From Temnothorax longispinosus (Eukaryota > Arthropoda > Insecta > Hymenoptera > Formicidae), in NCBI RefSeq assembly GCF_030848805.1, contig NC_092359.1, positions 2,407,001 through 2,471,000 on the forward strand: DNA of 64,000 nucleotides, written 5' to 3'. The notes below the pieces were generated by a model. The model did no database searches and was not told where the DNA came from. It was given only the letters and a program-made list of their open reading frames with translations. Every line of letters starts with the position of its first letter. Position 1 is the first letter of the stretch. Below are positions 30,907 to 42,400 of this stretch, piece by piece. Both the position numbers and the translations under genes were made by a program.

Positions 30907-33900
30907 CTATAAAAGAAATATTTTCAGACAAAACTTATGCATATGTAAAAAAAAAATATTTAAAAAAAAAAAAAAAAGGAAAACATGTTTATAGAAAGAT
31001 TATTCTCTGCGTAAACAGAAATAATTAGTACGCAACATGAATTAAATTGGATTGGAAAAAGTTAAAATCTTATATAACTTCGATATCGAGTAATATCGGA
31101 GTTCGGTAATCGATACATTAAATTATAATTATTAATAACACGCAAATAATAAATACCATGTGAATGTGTAAGCGTATATCGTTATAAAATTAATAAATAA
31201 AAATAGCATCTCATTTCTGAAGGTATACACTGTGTTATTCAGATGGAAATTAACACAACATTCGCGCTAGTTATCAGATTTCTGTTAGTAAAATACGTTT
31301 CGGAATGAAAAATGGTAATTCCGTTGAAAGGAAAGAGGTCGGGATTTATCAATAAGATCTTTGTTTCCGTAAAGATGCACTTGTCAGATTAGCCGGTCAG
31401 CGAGAAGAATTAATGGCGATATAGCTAACCCAATAATGCAAGGACGCGAGATGTTAGGACGACGGATAATGGTTTCTTTGACGCGACCCTTTGATATGCA
31501 AATGCAATGAAGAAATATGAATATTTTAATGCCTTTTATTTATATTAATTTAATAAATCTCGCAACACGTAATCTTTCGCTCGTTACAGTTTCTTGACAC
31601 GTATCGGCCAAACTGTTCTCAAAAATTGACCAGTTTAAGTCTCGTAGTATCATTAATTTATTTTATAATTATATTAGATATTTTCAACTCGGTAAAATAA
31701 ATTAAAATGAGATAGATTTAAAGTTGGAAAACTGACTTATTTACATTCTTGATGCTTAATTTAGAAAATATCTTTGAATTTAAAAAGCTTGTAAAATGAA
31801 TAAATTCTCGGCACGAATCGATAATTAATCGGACCAATCTCCAAAATTTGACAGTTTAAAATTAAGTCTAGTAGTATCATTAATTCAATTACTTTTTCAT
31901 ATGATTATATTAGATATTCTCAACTCAGTTAAAAATTAATTTGAATGAGATAGATTTAAAGTTAGAAAATGAGCTTGTTTGCATTCTTCATGCTTAATTC
32001 ATCAGAAAAATGTTCAATTTAAGCCGCTTGTAAAATGAATAATTCGGGATAAAAATCTGTTTTATTCCTTCTTCGTTGCGTTTGAGACATGTGGGGAAAC
32101 ATTCTGGAGTTTCGTAAAAGGATATCATGTTCTGTTGACATTGGTTTGCATCGCGCAGACCCAACTCCGAAATTAGTATGTCTGGCATTTCTGCGTCCGT
32201 TAAATTCTGCGTACGAGTCTGCTTTGTCGATTGAATATATAAACAGCTCTTTATGCGCGTTGATTCATATATGCGGCTGCTCAGATTCACGTATAATTCT
32301 CGCAAATGCGATTATATGTATATTTATAACGACCGATGAAAGAACCATATATACGATCATACGTTCACATAATATAATATACTCGAATTCATCGATTAAC
32401 GGATCTTTCAAAGCACAATTAATTTTGCTCTTAATAAGAATTTGATGCAAAATAGTTCAACGACCATAAAAAAAAAGTTATTCTATTAAGGTTTGATTCA
32501 AATTGAATAAAGATTTGCTTCAAGTTAAATGAAAACCGAGAATTTATCTATTCGAATTTATAAAATTCTATTTGCGAAAAATTATTCACCAGCGCGAAAT
32601 GTTTCCTTGAAGAAAACTCAATTACAGTCAAAGAAAAATTTACATTGAAATTCCGTCGCTCTCGAATTTCCATCGGGACATCCGATACGCGAGATCAAAT
32701 ACCGAAGCATCGGTAATATCTCTATCCGACTAAAATTTCTCAAGTGTATTGCGGAACGCATCCATCCTCGTGACCCTGGACAACCCAATCTCCGGATTTA
32801 GCATGTCTGGAGTTTTGCCTGGGATTCATCGGGAGGTAAGTTTACCAAAGTACGAGGAGTGTAGTTGCAGACGTACGGGGATTTGCAGGATGCGGTCGTA
32901 TCGGACGGACATCAGTTGAAGAAAGAAAAAGGAAAATAACGTGCCGGGCATATGGAAGACGTATAAGCATTCCGTAAAACGGTGGAAAGATTCAAAGATT
33001 TAAGCTCCAGAAAGATGCATTACAATCTCTGGCAATCTCTCGCTCGGTTCGGTTACAAAAGGCTTATAACCGTTGATACCCCGTCGAAATACCTGACGGG
33101 AAAGGGTGATTAATTATTCGTACGTAATGTCGCTAACAATGAATGAATTAAAGGTACGGTACGGAGGGAGATCCGGAGATAGATTCATCATCGCGTTAAT
33201 ATTACACGAAGTCGGAAAGCGCCCGCGCGATCTATTACCGGCAGAAGGAAGTATATCGTTAAAAAGTAAAATAGTGATCAACAAAGGCGCTCGAGAAGAA
33301 GGTATCAACAAGTATATATACATTTTATCGTCGACGTTGATAAAGCGAAACTCCTGTAATGCTATTATGAAGTGCGCGTTACAAGACAGCGCATGCGTTA
33401 ACCCGCTGGGACATCAATCCGTTTCGCAAGTCAGCCTTGTGCATCCTTTGTAAACTAAGGCTGTGCCAGATTTACCCCCCTTTGACGGAAATAACGTGAA
33501 ACTGACAAGGGAGCGAAAGGGAGTGTCTATATATATAAGATATCCCGAAAACTTCATATTTACAATATATCGCTCTTTTATCTTACACGTGCCATTCCGA
33601 CGATAAGAATTAAGATATAAAGTTAGCGATTAAGATAATAAAAATATAACGATTGTACAAAAGCAACGTGGAAACTTTTCACTTAAAATCTTTTAATATT
33701 GATCCTTTTGCTTCTTTCGTGTAATAAAAATCTAAATAAAGAGAAACAAAGAGAAGAAAAGAAAGAGAACAGAGAGAAATAAAGGACTCTATAGCTATAA
33801 TTTTTAGAGAAGTTTATCGTAAACTCTTTCATTAGCTTCTATTTTATAGGAATTGTTGCAGATAATGAAAAGATTCTCGATGTGGAAGGTAAAGCACCTA

Positions 33901-34491
33901 TCCTTCGACCCTTGGATCGTACAAAGATGTGTAGGTACTTATTATATCAATTTAACATGAGATCCAAATAGATACTGGGGTGACGCGTGGCTCATTGTGA
34001 AAGTAGTAGTGGGTGAGTCTTAAGTTCGAGTCCCCGACTGTCACCCCACATATTTCATCGATTTCGTTCGATGGCTGGTGCGTGGGGCTGACAGCCCTAC
34101 CGCGGAAAAACCCGTTGTTGCGAAGAATTTTACAAAAAAGACCTGACACACGAGTGAAAGGGGTAAATGGAAGAAAATTGTTAATAAGGCTGAAAAAAAC
34201 ATCCTACGTTGTAATGCCAGAAGAAGAACATAAGAATATATTGTATTTACGATGTTTATTGGCAAATCTCACCTGTATATCCGCCTTCAGATTCGTCGGG
34301 ATATCGTGCAACTCCAGATTCGTGCAGGACGCTCCCAGCATCGAGTAGGCCCTGTTGTAGCGGCATTTCTTCACGGACGGGTCCCGGTCGACGACTTGCG
34401 TGGGGCCCGGCGAGCCCAGCACCAGAACATCCGGCACCGTGGCCACGACAAAGCCCAGTAGCAGAAAGCCATTAAAGAGAAGGATGCTCAT
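30073..34491 (-). CDS. LRR single-pass membrane protein, 350 residues
   Basis: Two exons on the minus strand (34491-34273 and 30906-30073) join in phase 0 and give 350 residues. The protein has a signal peptide (ILLFNGFLLLGFVVATV), an N-terminal cysteine pair (C43, C56) capping the repeats, and about five leucine-rich repeats (for example LEVLDLSTNGCDTLPKSLF and LRTLYLAHNKL). An LRRCT cap with CEC, NC and DC cysteines follows, with several NxS/T sites. The transmembrane helix is at about 292-314 (VWILVASCVAVFLFIVFVVL). The 36-residue cytoplasmic tail starts with a basic RRRRR stop-transfer patch and is Gln/Asn-rich. By architecture it is a cell-surface adhesion or synaptic protein. Its size and layout recall the fly synaptic LRR protein Lapsyn, but I cannot confirm orthology, so no symbol is given. 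The only ATG in frame before the signal peptide is at 34491. Confidence 0.9.
31621..32050. repeat. Diverged tandem duplication, two copies of about 200 bases
   Basis: Copy 1 (about 31621-31811) and copy 2 (about 31841-32050) share ordered blocks. These are gtagtatcattaatt, ttatattagatatt, caactc, atgagatagatttaaagtt, gcattctt or acattctt followed by gatgcttaatt or catgcttaatt, and cttgtaaaatgaat. The similarity is clear but gapped, so the duplication is old. There is no coding capacity. Confidence 0.7.
33976..34048 (+). other. tRNA-like Pol III element (possible SINE head)
   Basis: TGGGGTGAC at the left and its exact inverted complement GTCACCCCA at the right enclose 73 bases, the length of a tRNA. 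The inner sequence has an A-box-like GTGGCTCATTGTG and a near-perfect B box AGTTCGAGTCC. The acceptor stem would pair fully, but four extra bases after the B box spoil the T stem, and the anticodon arm is poor. A GGGCT-gac-AGCCC hairpin follows near 34085-34100. It is best read as a tRNA-derived SINE or a decayed tRNA in the LRR intron. Confidence 0.45.
34273..34491 (-). CDS. LRR protein exon 1: signal peptide and LRRNT
   Basis: This exon spans 73 codons from ATG (34491) to KADIQ, ending before the donor gtgagat. The two bases just before the ATG follow gttgcag, so a leader intron may end at 34494. In that case the promoter would lie further to the right. Confidence 0.9.
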
Positions 34492-36300
34492 GTCTGCAAC
34501 AGATCCAGCGGAAATGCACGCTTGAACTTTGCCCAAATCGAATCCTCAATCGGATAATCGCTTTGCGAATACACAGGGTGGGTGGGAACATCCCCACAGG
34601 ACTGCCCTTGGCAGCACGACACCGCGGTTACGTGTAAGCGCGTCATTTGCCGACATTTATTGCATTGTAATTGCGTCGTAAAATGTTATACTAAATTGGT
34701 ATTTTCGGATATTTAGATTATCAGTACTTCAGAACACGTTTCTTTCTTACCACTCTCACTCCGTTTTAATCAATATATCATTTCCTTCCGTCTTAATTCG
34801 AAAGATTTGCTTTTTTGCCTAGGCGACGGGCGACGGTTGGCTTGAAGCAGTTAAACGAAGTTGATTAGCAGCCTTGCCAGATAGCTTTGAAAAAATTGTG
34901 GAAACTTTTCCAATCGCCCCTACCTCTATCCCTCCCCCGTAACGTCCATTTACGCGCAACTTCGGTATTTCCGTAGCTTAATTAAGTGCCCCTCGAGACG
35001 AAAAAGGAAAGAGAGATATCACTTTGAAATCGTAATAGCTTCAGCCACCGGAGCGCTATCGCGTCTATTTGCGCTCGCCCGTTGGATGCTTTCCATGTCC
35101 AGAAAACGGTATTCATAATTCCGATAAGCATCGTTTTCGGTCGGAATCGATCCGACATACGCGGCGGGCGAGCGCGTTTTCGGGGCGCACCTATTACACG
35201 CCCGACATCGCCCGGCGAGATGCAGTTGCTGACCTCTTATAGCCGGTTAAGTTGTCAGTCGAAATAGCTGGCCAGAGCCAGCCAGCCATCCGGTCCGCTT
35301 ACCGTCCCGGCGAAGTAATTTCCAGGTGGCGATTTCAACTTCGCGCGCGCGGTAGAGAGAGAGAGAGACAGAGAAAATTTCAGCCGCGTAAATTTTCGGA
35401 CTTTGACGGTGGAGCGAAGTGAAATTACGGAAAGGGAAGAGAGGAAAAGGGCAGAAGTTAACGAGGCTTTTCTCTCCTCTCTTCTCCCTGCACCTTGTTT
35501 ATATAAAAGCATAAAACTCCACGGTGCTTCGTGCTTCGTGCGAGAGGAACGGCTGCCGGAAACGTCCTGTTCGTTACCGCGATCGGGTCGATCGATCGCC
35601 CCCTTTGGTCCCGATAGAATTTCTCTTACAGCAGGTGTCAATGTAATACACGGGGAGTACACTTTACAACGTGGATTCGGAAAGTTAAGGGATATCAAGT
35701 TTGTAATTAATTGCTCGCGCGATATCCCCCCCGTAACACAGACGAGATGTAAATTCAGCATTTTTAAAAGAGGACTCTAGGATATCGGTATTATTAAGTT
35801 TACGGAGGACAATTCCAATTTATCGTGACTGCATTCTTTGGTTTTGTGCCTGAAAAAAAAGGTTGAACGCGCGTGTCGGACATATAGTATGTGAATGAAT
35901 TTTTATGTAATGTTTATTTTATATTAGTATGACATTATTTGCGTGTACCGTCGCTGCTTCTGGAATATTGTGAAATCTTAATCCGCGTCCCGTGAGAGGC
36001 ATTTTTTTTTCCTTATACCACGCGACACTTCGTGTAAGTCGAGAATATTTCTCGCCGTTCCTCGCTCCACCGCTAAGCGCCTCGTTCCTCGGTCCGCGAA
36101 GGCGCGGCCGTTGCGGATTTTTATCGCGGGATTTATTGCGCATTTCGATGAGATAAAAATTTCATGGCGCTCCGCCTGCTACCCCTGGGGCTGGATATTA
36201 TAGCGGGAAACCCGGCTTCTCTCGACCATAATTAAAATTAAATTGCAGTTAGCTAAGACGAAAGTGCTCTCTTCGCCGAAGCCGAAAGCTTAATAGCATT
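34492..36300. other. Upstream region of the LRR gene, non-coding
   Basis: Sequence to the right of the LRR start includes GC-rich patches near 34820-34930 and 35060-35420. No coding exon is supported on either strand. On the minus strand a TATA-like ctataagagg lies near 35240, but I saw no good initiator at the right distance. It is a candidate promoter or leader region only. Confidence 0.3.
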
Positions 36301-39060
36301 GCGTAGGATGCACGGAGGAACTGGAGAAAGGAAGATGATGCGCCTGTGCACGTTGCAGTTTGTCGTTTACGTAAAGGACGACGATGGCAACGACGACGAC
36401 GACGATGAGAGCTTCACCGACTTCCGTACATCTCACGCTCATTTGCCTGCATTTGAAAACGTTATTAATACAAATTGGAACAGCGGCCTCTCTTTCTCTC
36501 TCCTCTCTCTCGCCCCCCCTCCCCTTTCTCTGTCTTTCTCTCGCTCTTTGCGAAACTTTCGTGGATCTATCTCCCAATATAACATCTTGATAATCAAACT
36601 TACTCCTTTGAGTATTCTGTAACATCACTCTCTATCTCTTTCTCCCGTCCGTTCTTCCTCGTTTTATGAACGCGAAGAGAATTATACGTCTAGTTTCCGA
36701 ATTAATCTAATAATAATTTCACGAAATATTTTCTACTTAATCATCTGTCCGCCGATTAAGTAGATTAAAAATTTCGCAAATTATGCAAAATAATTGTTTG
36801 GTATATATTTTAAATAAATTTTTGTGAAATTTAAATCACAAGAATTAACATACTTTTTTAAAAATCCTACATAAGAGATATAATTATTAAAAAATATACT
36901 AATTAAGAATAATTTTAAATAATGTATATTATGTTACGAAATATGCTTCTATGTATAAGGTGTCAAAATACTCATTATATAAAATCATATTTAAAAAACC
37001 ATATTTACGCGCTATTTTTTATCGAAAAATGCAAAGAGACAGTCTAAACTCTAAAATGTCCCTTTTTCCCTGCTCTCATCGTATATTCCTATTTGCAGAT
37101 ATCTCCTTCTCGAGAAAGATCTTGATAAAAATATTGATGTAATATCACGAGAAAGCACTTGAAAGCGTTCGAAAGCTTTTCCCTTGATCATTGCAGTAAT
37201 ACCTTTTATACCGTTTCGAGAGTTGAAAATACGGTGCGTTTCATTTACGGCTTGTTATATAAAACCGTTTATTTACCAATGGCTAAATACGACTCGGTAT
37301 TAATTTATTATTTTGTATCCACTTTTGATGATCTGTGAATAATATATTCACAATGGTAATATACGTTTCACGCTGGTCGCGTGACAAGCCGAGCGCTTTC
37401 GTTTCAATCAGCAGCGAGAGCAAATACAATTTAAAAGTACATTTTGCAATAGGAATATAGCTCGTTAAAGCACGGACAGAAGAGTCCAAATGACTGAGTC
37501 GAATGTAATAACGCGAAAAATATCTGGAATATATCGTTACGCAGAAATTGCTTAATAACGGCTTTTAAAATCTCTTTTTTTCGAATTGTTTCCAACAAAA
37601 ATATTGCAGATTTGAAATTATTGTAAAACGGTTAACAATTCGTGAAATAAAATGGTATAATTGAGGCAATCATTGTTATAAAACTTGTAAAAATACAGCG
37701 CAATGTTAGTTTCCAGAAGACTAAGAATTTTTTTTTCAAGATCTGCAGTTATCTGTTAAAAAATTCATTCGATTAATGCTATTAAGAGTGACAAACGACA
37801 TACCGACTCATTAATTAATTGTAAAATTTCGACCAATAAAAAATCGTGGACTATCAAATCTTATTTATTACTCTCGCAATAAATTTCGGCTCTTTTTCAT
37901 TATTCAGCTATTATATCATCCTCAGCTGTTTTATCTATTTATCATTTCATTTATTGCGCTTTTTGGAGCAAACATTCCCTCAGAGGAAAGTTTTATTTTA
38001 ATTTTTGGAGGAAGTGAGCCATTCACGCGTGAGATGAATAATCGAAGAATAAATTTTCCGCGAAACTCGCGCAGCTTTGTCGACCACCGAGACTCGGAAG
38101 TCGATACTATCGACAATGAAACAGTATACCGCGGCTCACTGACGTCGTGCCGGGGAGCTTATTTCCGGTGCGTATGGAAACTGGAGTGAGGGGGAAGGGG
38201 AACGGGGAGCGCGGTGGATCCGTTTACAAGACGTCGTGATTCATGGGCCCGCGTGCGGTTTGCAAGTTTTGAAAGAAAGACGACGCGGTGTTTATTGTGC
38301 CAAGATCTCTGATGAACTGCAGAACGCTGTTGCGAGTTTCAGCCAGCCGTCAGTGCTTATCGCCGGAATATCGATCATACGTTGCTGTTAATATTCGCAT
38401 GAGAGGTCAGGTGTACATATCGGGGTGTCCGTAACACACGTGTGTCGAATTTCGAACGTTTGTAAAACGCACGTCGAACACATACCCCACTTCGAAAGAA
38501 AGTCACACGGAAAGAGCCCCAACAGATGCGGCTCTGCAAAAAAAAAACCGCTTCAGGGGGATATGCGGATAGCAGAGATATTCTATTTAGAGTTAATAAT
38601 TCGTTAAATTGAAAAGAGTGGCTGACAGTTGTTATTAATATTTACATATTTTTTAAAATAATTTTCGTACAAAGCATATTTTCTATAAAAAGCAGTTTTT
38701 TTCGTTGTCTTCAATATACAGATCAGCTATTGTAGATATAACAACCTAACAGTTATTAGAGATCTTTGTTCAAAAAAATATCAATATCACATCAGTGAAA
38801 GAACCCCTCATTAAAATTCAACCGGGGCGAAACGTTCCGCGTGGAATTTTATTTTAATTATTTTTACCGGCTGAAAGGGATGTCGTGGACTCTCGACAAA
38901 ATTTTTAGCTACGTCAGAGATTCGCTATATAACAAAAAAACGAATAAAACTCGCTCCGCGAGAGAAAAAAACGGGCCCCGACGTACCCGACTTACGGCAG
39001 CGAACATATACATATATCAAGCTTCGCTGCATAAGTAATTACGTCCCACGTTAAAAATCT
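36301..39060. other. AT-rich non-coding sequence
   Basis: No gene is supported. The region contains a (GAC)n/(GAT)n patch at 36378-36410, a CT-rich tract near 36486-36550 and an imperfect hairpin at 36722-36776 with a perfect 10-bp core (ctacttaatc / gattaagtag). A GC-rich patch lies near 38100-38230. Confidence 0.4.
36722..36776. repeat. Imperfect inverted repeat (hairpin)
   Basis: The arms cgaaatattttctacttaatc and gattaagtagattaaaaatttcg pair with few mismatches around an 11-base loop. This is a small hairpin of unknown meaning. It is too short to be called a MITE with confidence. Confidence 0.45.
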
Positions 39061-42000
39061 GCGAAATTTTCTCGTCAGAGGGGAGATTCTCTCGTCGCGA
39101 CGAGACTAAAAGTCGGAAAGAAGACCGGGCGAGACACATTGCACGTTGCGAAAAGTAAATGTTTTATCTCAGCGCGAGCGCGAGCGCGAGCGGAAAGAAA
39201 AAGGAGACGGAGTCTCCGAGATTCTCGCGAGAGATAAGCGACGGAGAGAAATGAAAATTTCATTTACATCTTAATGGGATTCAATTATTGTCACTTTAAT
39301 CCAGTCCTTCGGCTCCCGCCGGAAGTCCGGCGATTTTCGATTTCAGAAAGCGGCGATTCTAAAAGCGATTCTATGGCGCAACGCGGTGCGGAGCCGGAAT
39401 CCGCCGCCCGTCCGTCGGCGAGTTTTACGAGAGGCTTTCGCGGCGGTTCAAGACGCGCACCAAAAATAGACCGTGTTATCGGTGCGCGGTGCATGCTGCA
39501 CGACATTACGCGATATACAGCAACAGGTCTGCGCAACGTTACGGAAAGTGGGTTTGGTCGGTCGGCCGGTCGGTGGGATGGGACGGTCTCTGGCAAGGCG
39601 GCGGGCAAGGGTGTCGGAGCGTGTTTATTCAGAACGCGCGGCGGACTCGATTGGCGGACTCGCCGTTACGCGCCCGGAGCTAATTAATTTGCTCGCTCGT
39701 CCCGACAAATGCCTACTTGCGATCTCAATTGAATCGTGGAACGGTTAACGTATCCTCGGCCGAGAAGAATAAACGCTTCCATCCCGCGGGGAACAAGCGC
39801 CGCCGCTTCCAATTGACAGACGCCAATAAACGGCGTCGAGCATGAGCGACAAGATAGAAATTTAATGTACGTATTTGTTACGTATATCGTTGCTTAACTC
39901 GCGCGGCGTACAAACAATATAATTTATGCACATGTAGGTCGCACATATTGTCGCAAATATTAAAGCCTGCGCATATTGGAGTATCAGCCGCTCGGAGATT
40001 ATTGATCATATTCTAAGTTATGATCACGAGCCATTTGACGCTTTTGTAGAATTTATATACAGAAGACAAAAGATGTCTTTTACAAACTCGTCGCATTCTC
40101 TATGATAAATTTTCTGTATTGTAAATGTAGTTTTCAAGAATAAACACGTTACTATGTACACATCTTTGTTTTTAAACACATTACGTTCAGAAATATAAAT
40201 AAAATAAATACGAAAGAATGTGGTAAGAATGTTGCAAGAGTCGATGATAATTAATAATATGTAATAATATATTTAAAAATATATATAATAATAAATTAAT
40301 GAAATCCAATAAAAATTGGATAGATGACGAGCGACGTGTCGGTCGCAAACATCATTATTTTCAAAGGGCACTTTGCTGATCAACGGTGCAGGTCGACACG
40401 GTGGCAAATTTTAAATCTGATTTAAACAGAATTCTGCAGAAGAATTTCCCGAACAGTTATATAGACGAGTCCATGAAAAATTCAGATCTTTCCCTTAATA
40501 AATAAAGGCATCGAGAGCTAACTCTTTATTGCAGGCGGTGTCCAATATCGTTCGCCACTCGCCACATGTGGCGAATAGGTTATTGTACAGCACTATATCC
40601 TGCCGAGCAAAACAAACGGCCGTATTGTACTCCAGTATCGATGGGTAAAGCCATTTAATCGATGCATATCTTTCCTTCCATAACAGAGGTTAATTAATTT
40701 TAATGGCGCCAATCGACGATTCGCGCGGCTGCAAATTAGATCGAATAATAATAATCCTCTTGTAGTCAATTCGTCTTTTTGGAGCACATCTCATATTTCG
40801 GGTATATTTACATCCACTTTGTAGTTCTTTATCTTCATATGAGTGTGCATGTATATACATCGATATATATTTGTCATAAATTACAAAATATAATATTTAT
40901 TCCTCTTTTCCAAGTATCCAAACGGCCCTCCAATTTCCCCGATATGCTCGAAATTGCGCATTTAAATGGTACGTGGCCTATTATATGATAATGAACTGGA
41001 AAATACAGATCTAGCGTGAGAAAATCGTTGTCGATTAACACCCGGTTTTTCACCCGAGTAGCGTGCAAAAGAGCGTTCAAATAAAAAAAAAACCTGGGAA
41101 AAAATCCATGTTCAATTTCCGAATCGATATTTACCGTCAATCGTCGCTTTATTAAGCCTATGTGTCTCACGCGTGTTTTTTTACGACTACCAGTTTATGG
41201 CAAACGTCAGATGCAATTCGCAAACAGCGAGAAGCGTGCTGCTGCAATTTCCCTCGTATCGCCTCGACCGCGTGCACACTCTGTTAAATCAATATGGGAG
41301 GCTTCAGCATTCGTACGTGGTGTACTGTTCGTGCTTTACATAAAAAAAAAAATATATATATATGGGCCTTCCCCTCGGACCCTATTGGCGACGGATCAAT
41401 GAACGGCTAACGGGGTCAACGGGAACAAAAATGTAATTAATTACAGGATTAGGAGGCGAAGCGATGTAATATCACCCCTTTATCCTTCGAAAGAACTCGT
41501 TTTCGCGAGTCATCTCATTATGCCCGCCATCGTGGAGCTCAATCGGGATCGTCAAATACGAAAGTTGTATTATCGCGTGATCATGGTTTTCTTCGCAGTT
41601 TGTAAAGCGAAGCTCTCCCATTTACGTGAGCGGAATGCTTCTTCATTCATAAAAAACGAAGCGGCGAAAGGGCAAATTAAATATCGCTATCGATAATCCT
41701 ATCGACGCGGGACTCTCGTCGGCGCATCCCATAGTTAAATAATTCGTTGATTGACGCGCGGGAAATTGTATTGTAAAGAGCAAGCGGAAATATCAATGCG
41801 CAATGGCAATGGCATCCGACTCTAATCCAACGGCGAGATCGACAATAACGTTTGATTTTTTTTTTTGTGTAGGCCGGATGTAGCCACTGCCTCAAAGGTA
41901 ATACGAATTTGGGGGGGGGGGGTCGTTTTTCGAAACAGCGAGAGATATGAACGAGATATGAAATTGATAGCTTTTAACTCGGCGACATGAAAGGGTAAAG

Positions 42001-42400
42001 GGTGAAAATTTTACGCGACCCCCCCTCCCTGTGCAAAAAAGTTTTTTATTAAAATAATCTGAGAGAAGCAGAAAATCGCGCGCATCATGGCGTATATAAT
42101 GGCAAATTCTTTGGCTAATTTAGAGTCGACTTTTTACCCCGGCGAAAATATCGAGACGCCCATATTTTAAAAGAAGCAAAGGGTTTCTAAGGACGACCTA
42201 AGTTTTCCGGCATGCAACTTAATTGAACGCTGCATTTCTTCCGAGTTCTTGAAGTTACAATTTGAAATATCTTGTTAACTATATATATGCATCTTCGAGG
42301 CAAGATTTTGTTTAACTAGAGAAATCTCCGAACCACCGAAAAATCCCCGAATAAAGTCGCGCCTTATTCACGTTCGAGATCTCTCTCTCTCTCTCTTTCT
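39061..42400. other. Non-coding: GC-rich block, then mixed sequence
   Basis: 39061-39850 is CpG-dense, with a short (GCGAGC)n tract at 39172-39192. The rest is mixed AT-rich sequence with a run of 12 G at 41911-41922 and a CT repeat at 42381-42398. The open frames at 39274-39687 and 40874-41170 show no domain and are treated as spurious. Confidence 0.4.
41911..41922. repeat. Homopolymer G12 run
   Basis: Twelve consecutive G bases occur here, with a complementary C7 run about 100 bases later (42020-42026). This is a likely slippage or assembly-sensitive site. Confidence 0.8.

Larger units (their letters stand above)
30907..34272 (-). other. LRR gene intron
   Basis: This 3.4 kb AT-rich intron has no supportable exon. 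It contains a roughly 200-base tandem duplication (31621-32050) and a tRNA-like element (33976-34048). It also has A-rich tracts next to exon 2 (30947-30980). Confidence 0.8.

Noticed and set aside
34492..34536. Longer start for the LRR protein
   Set aside because: The codon at 34536 is TTG, not ATG, and the sequence before 34491 does not add to the signal peptide.
39274..39687. 137-codon plus-strand frame
   Set aside because: GC-rich composition frame with a matching long antisense frame and no domain.
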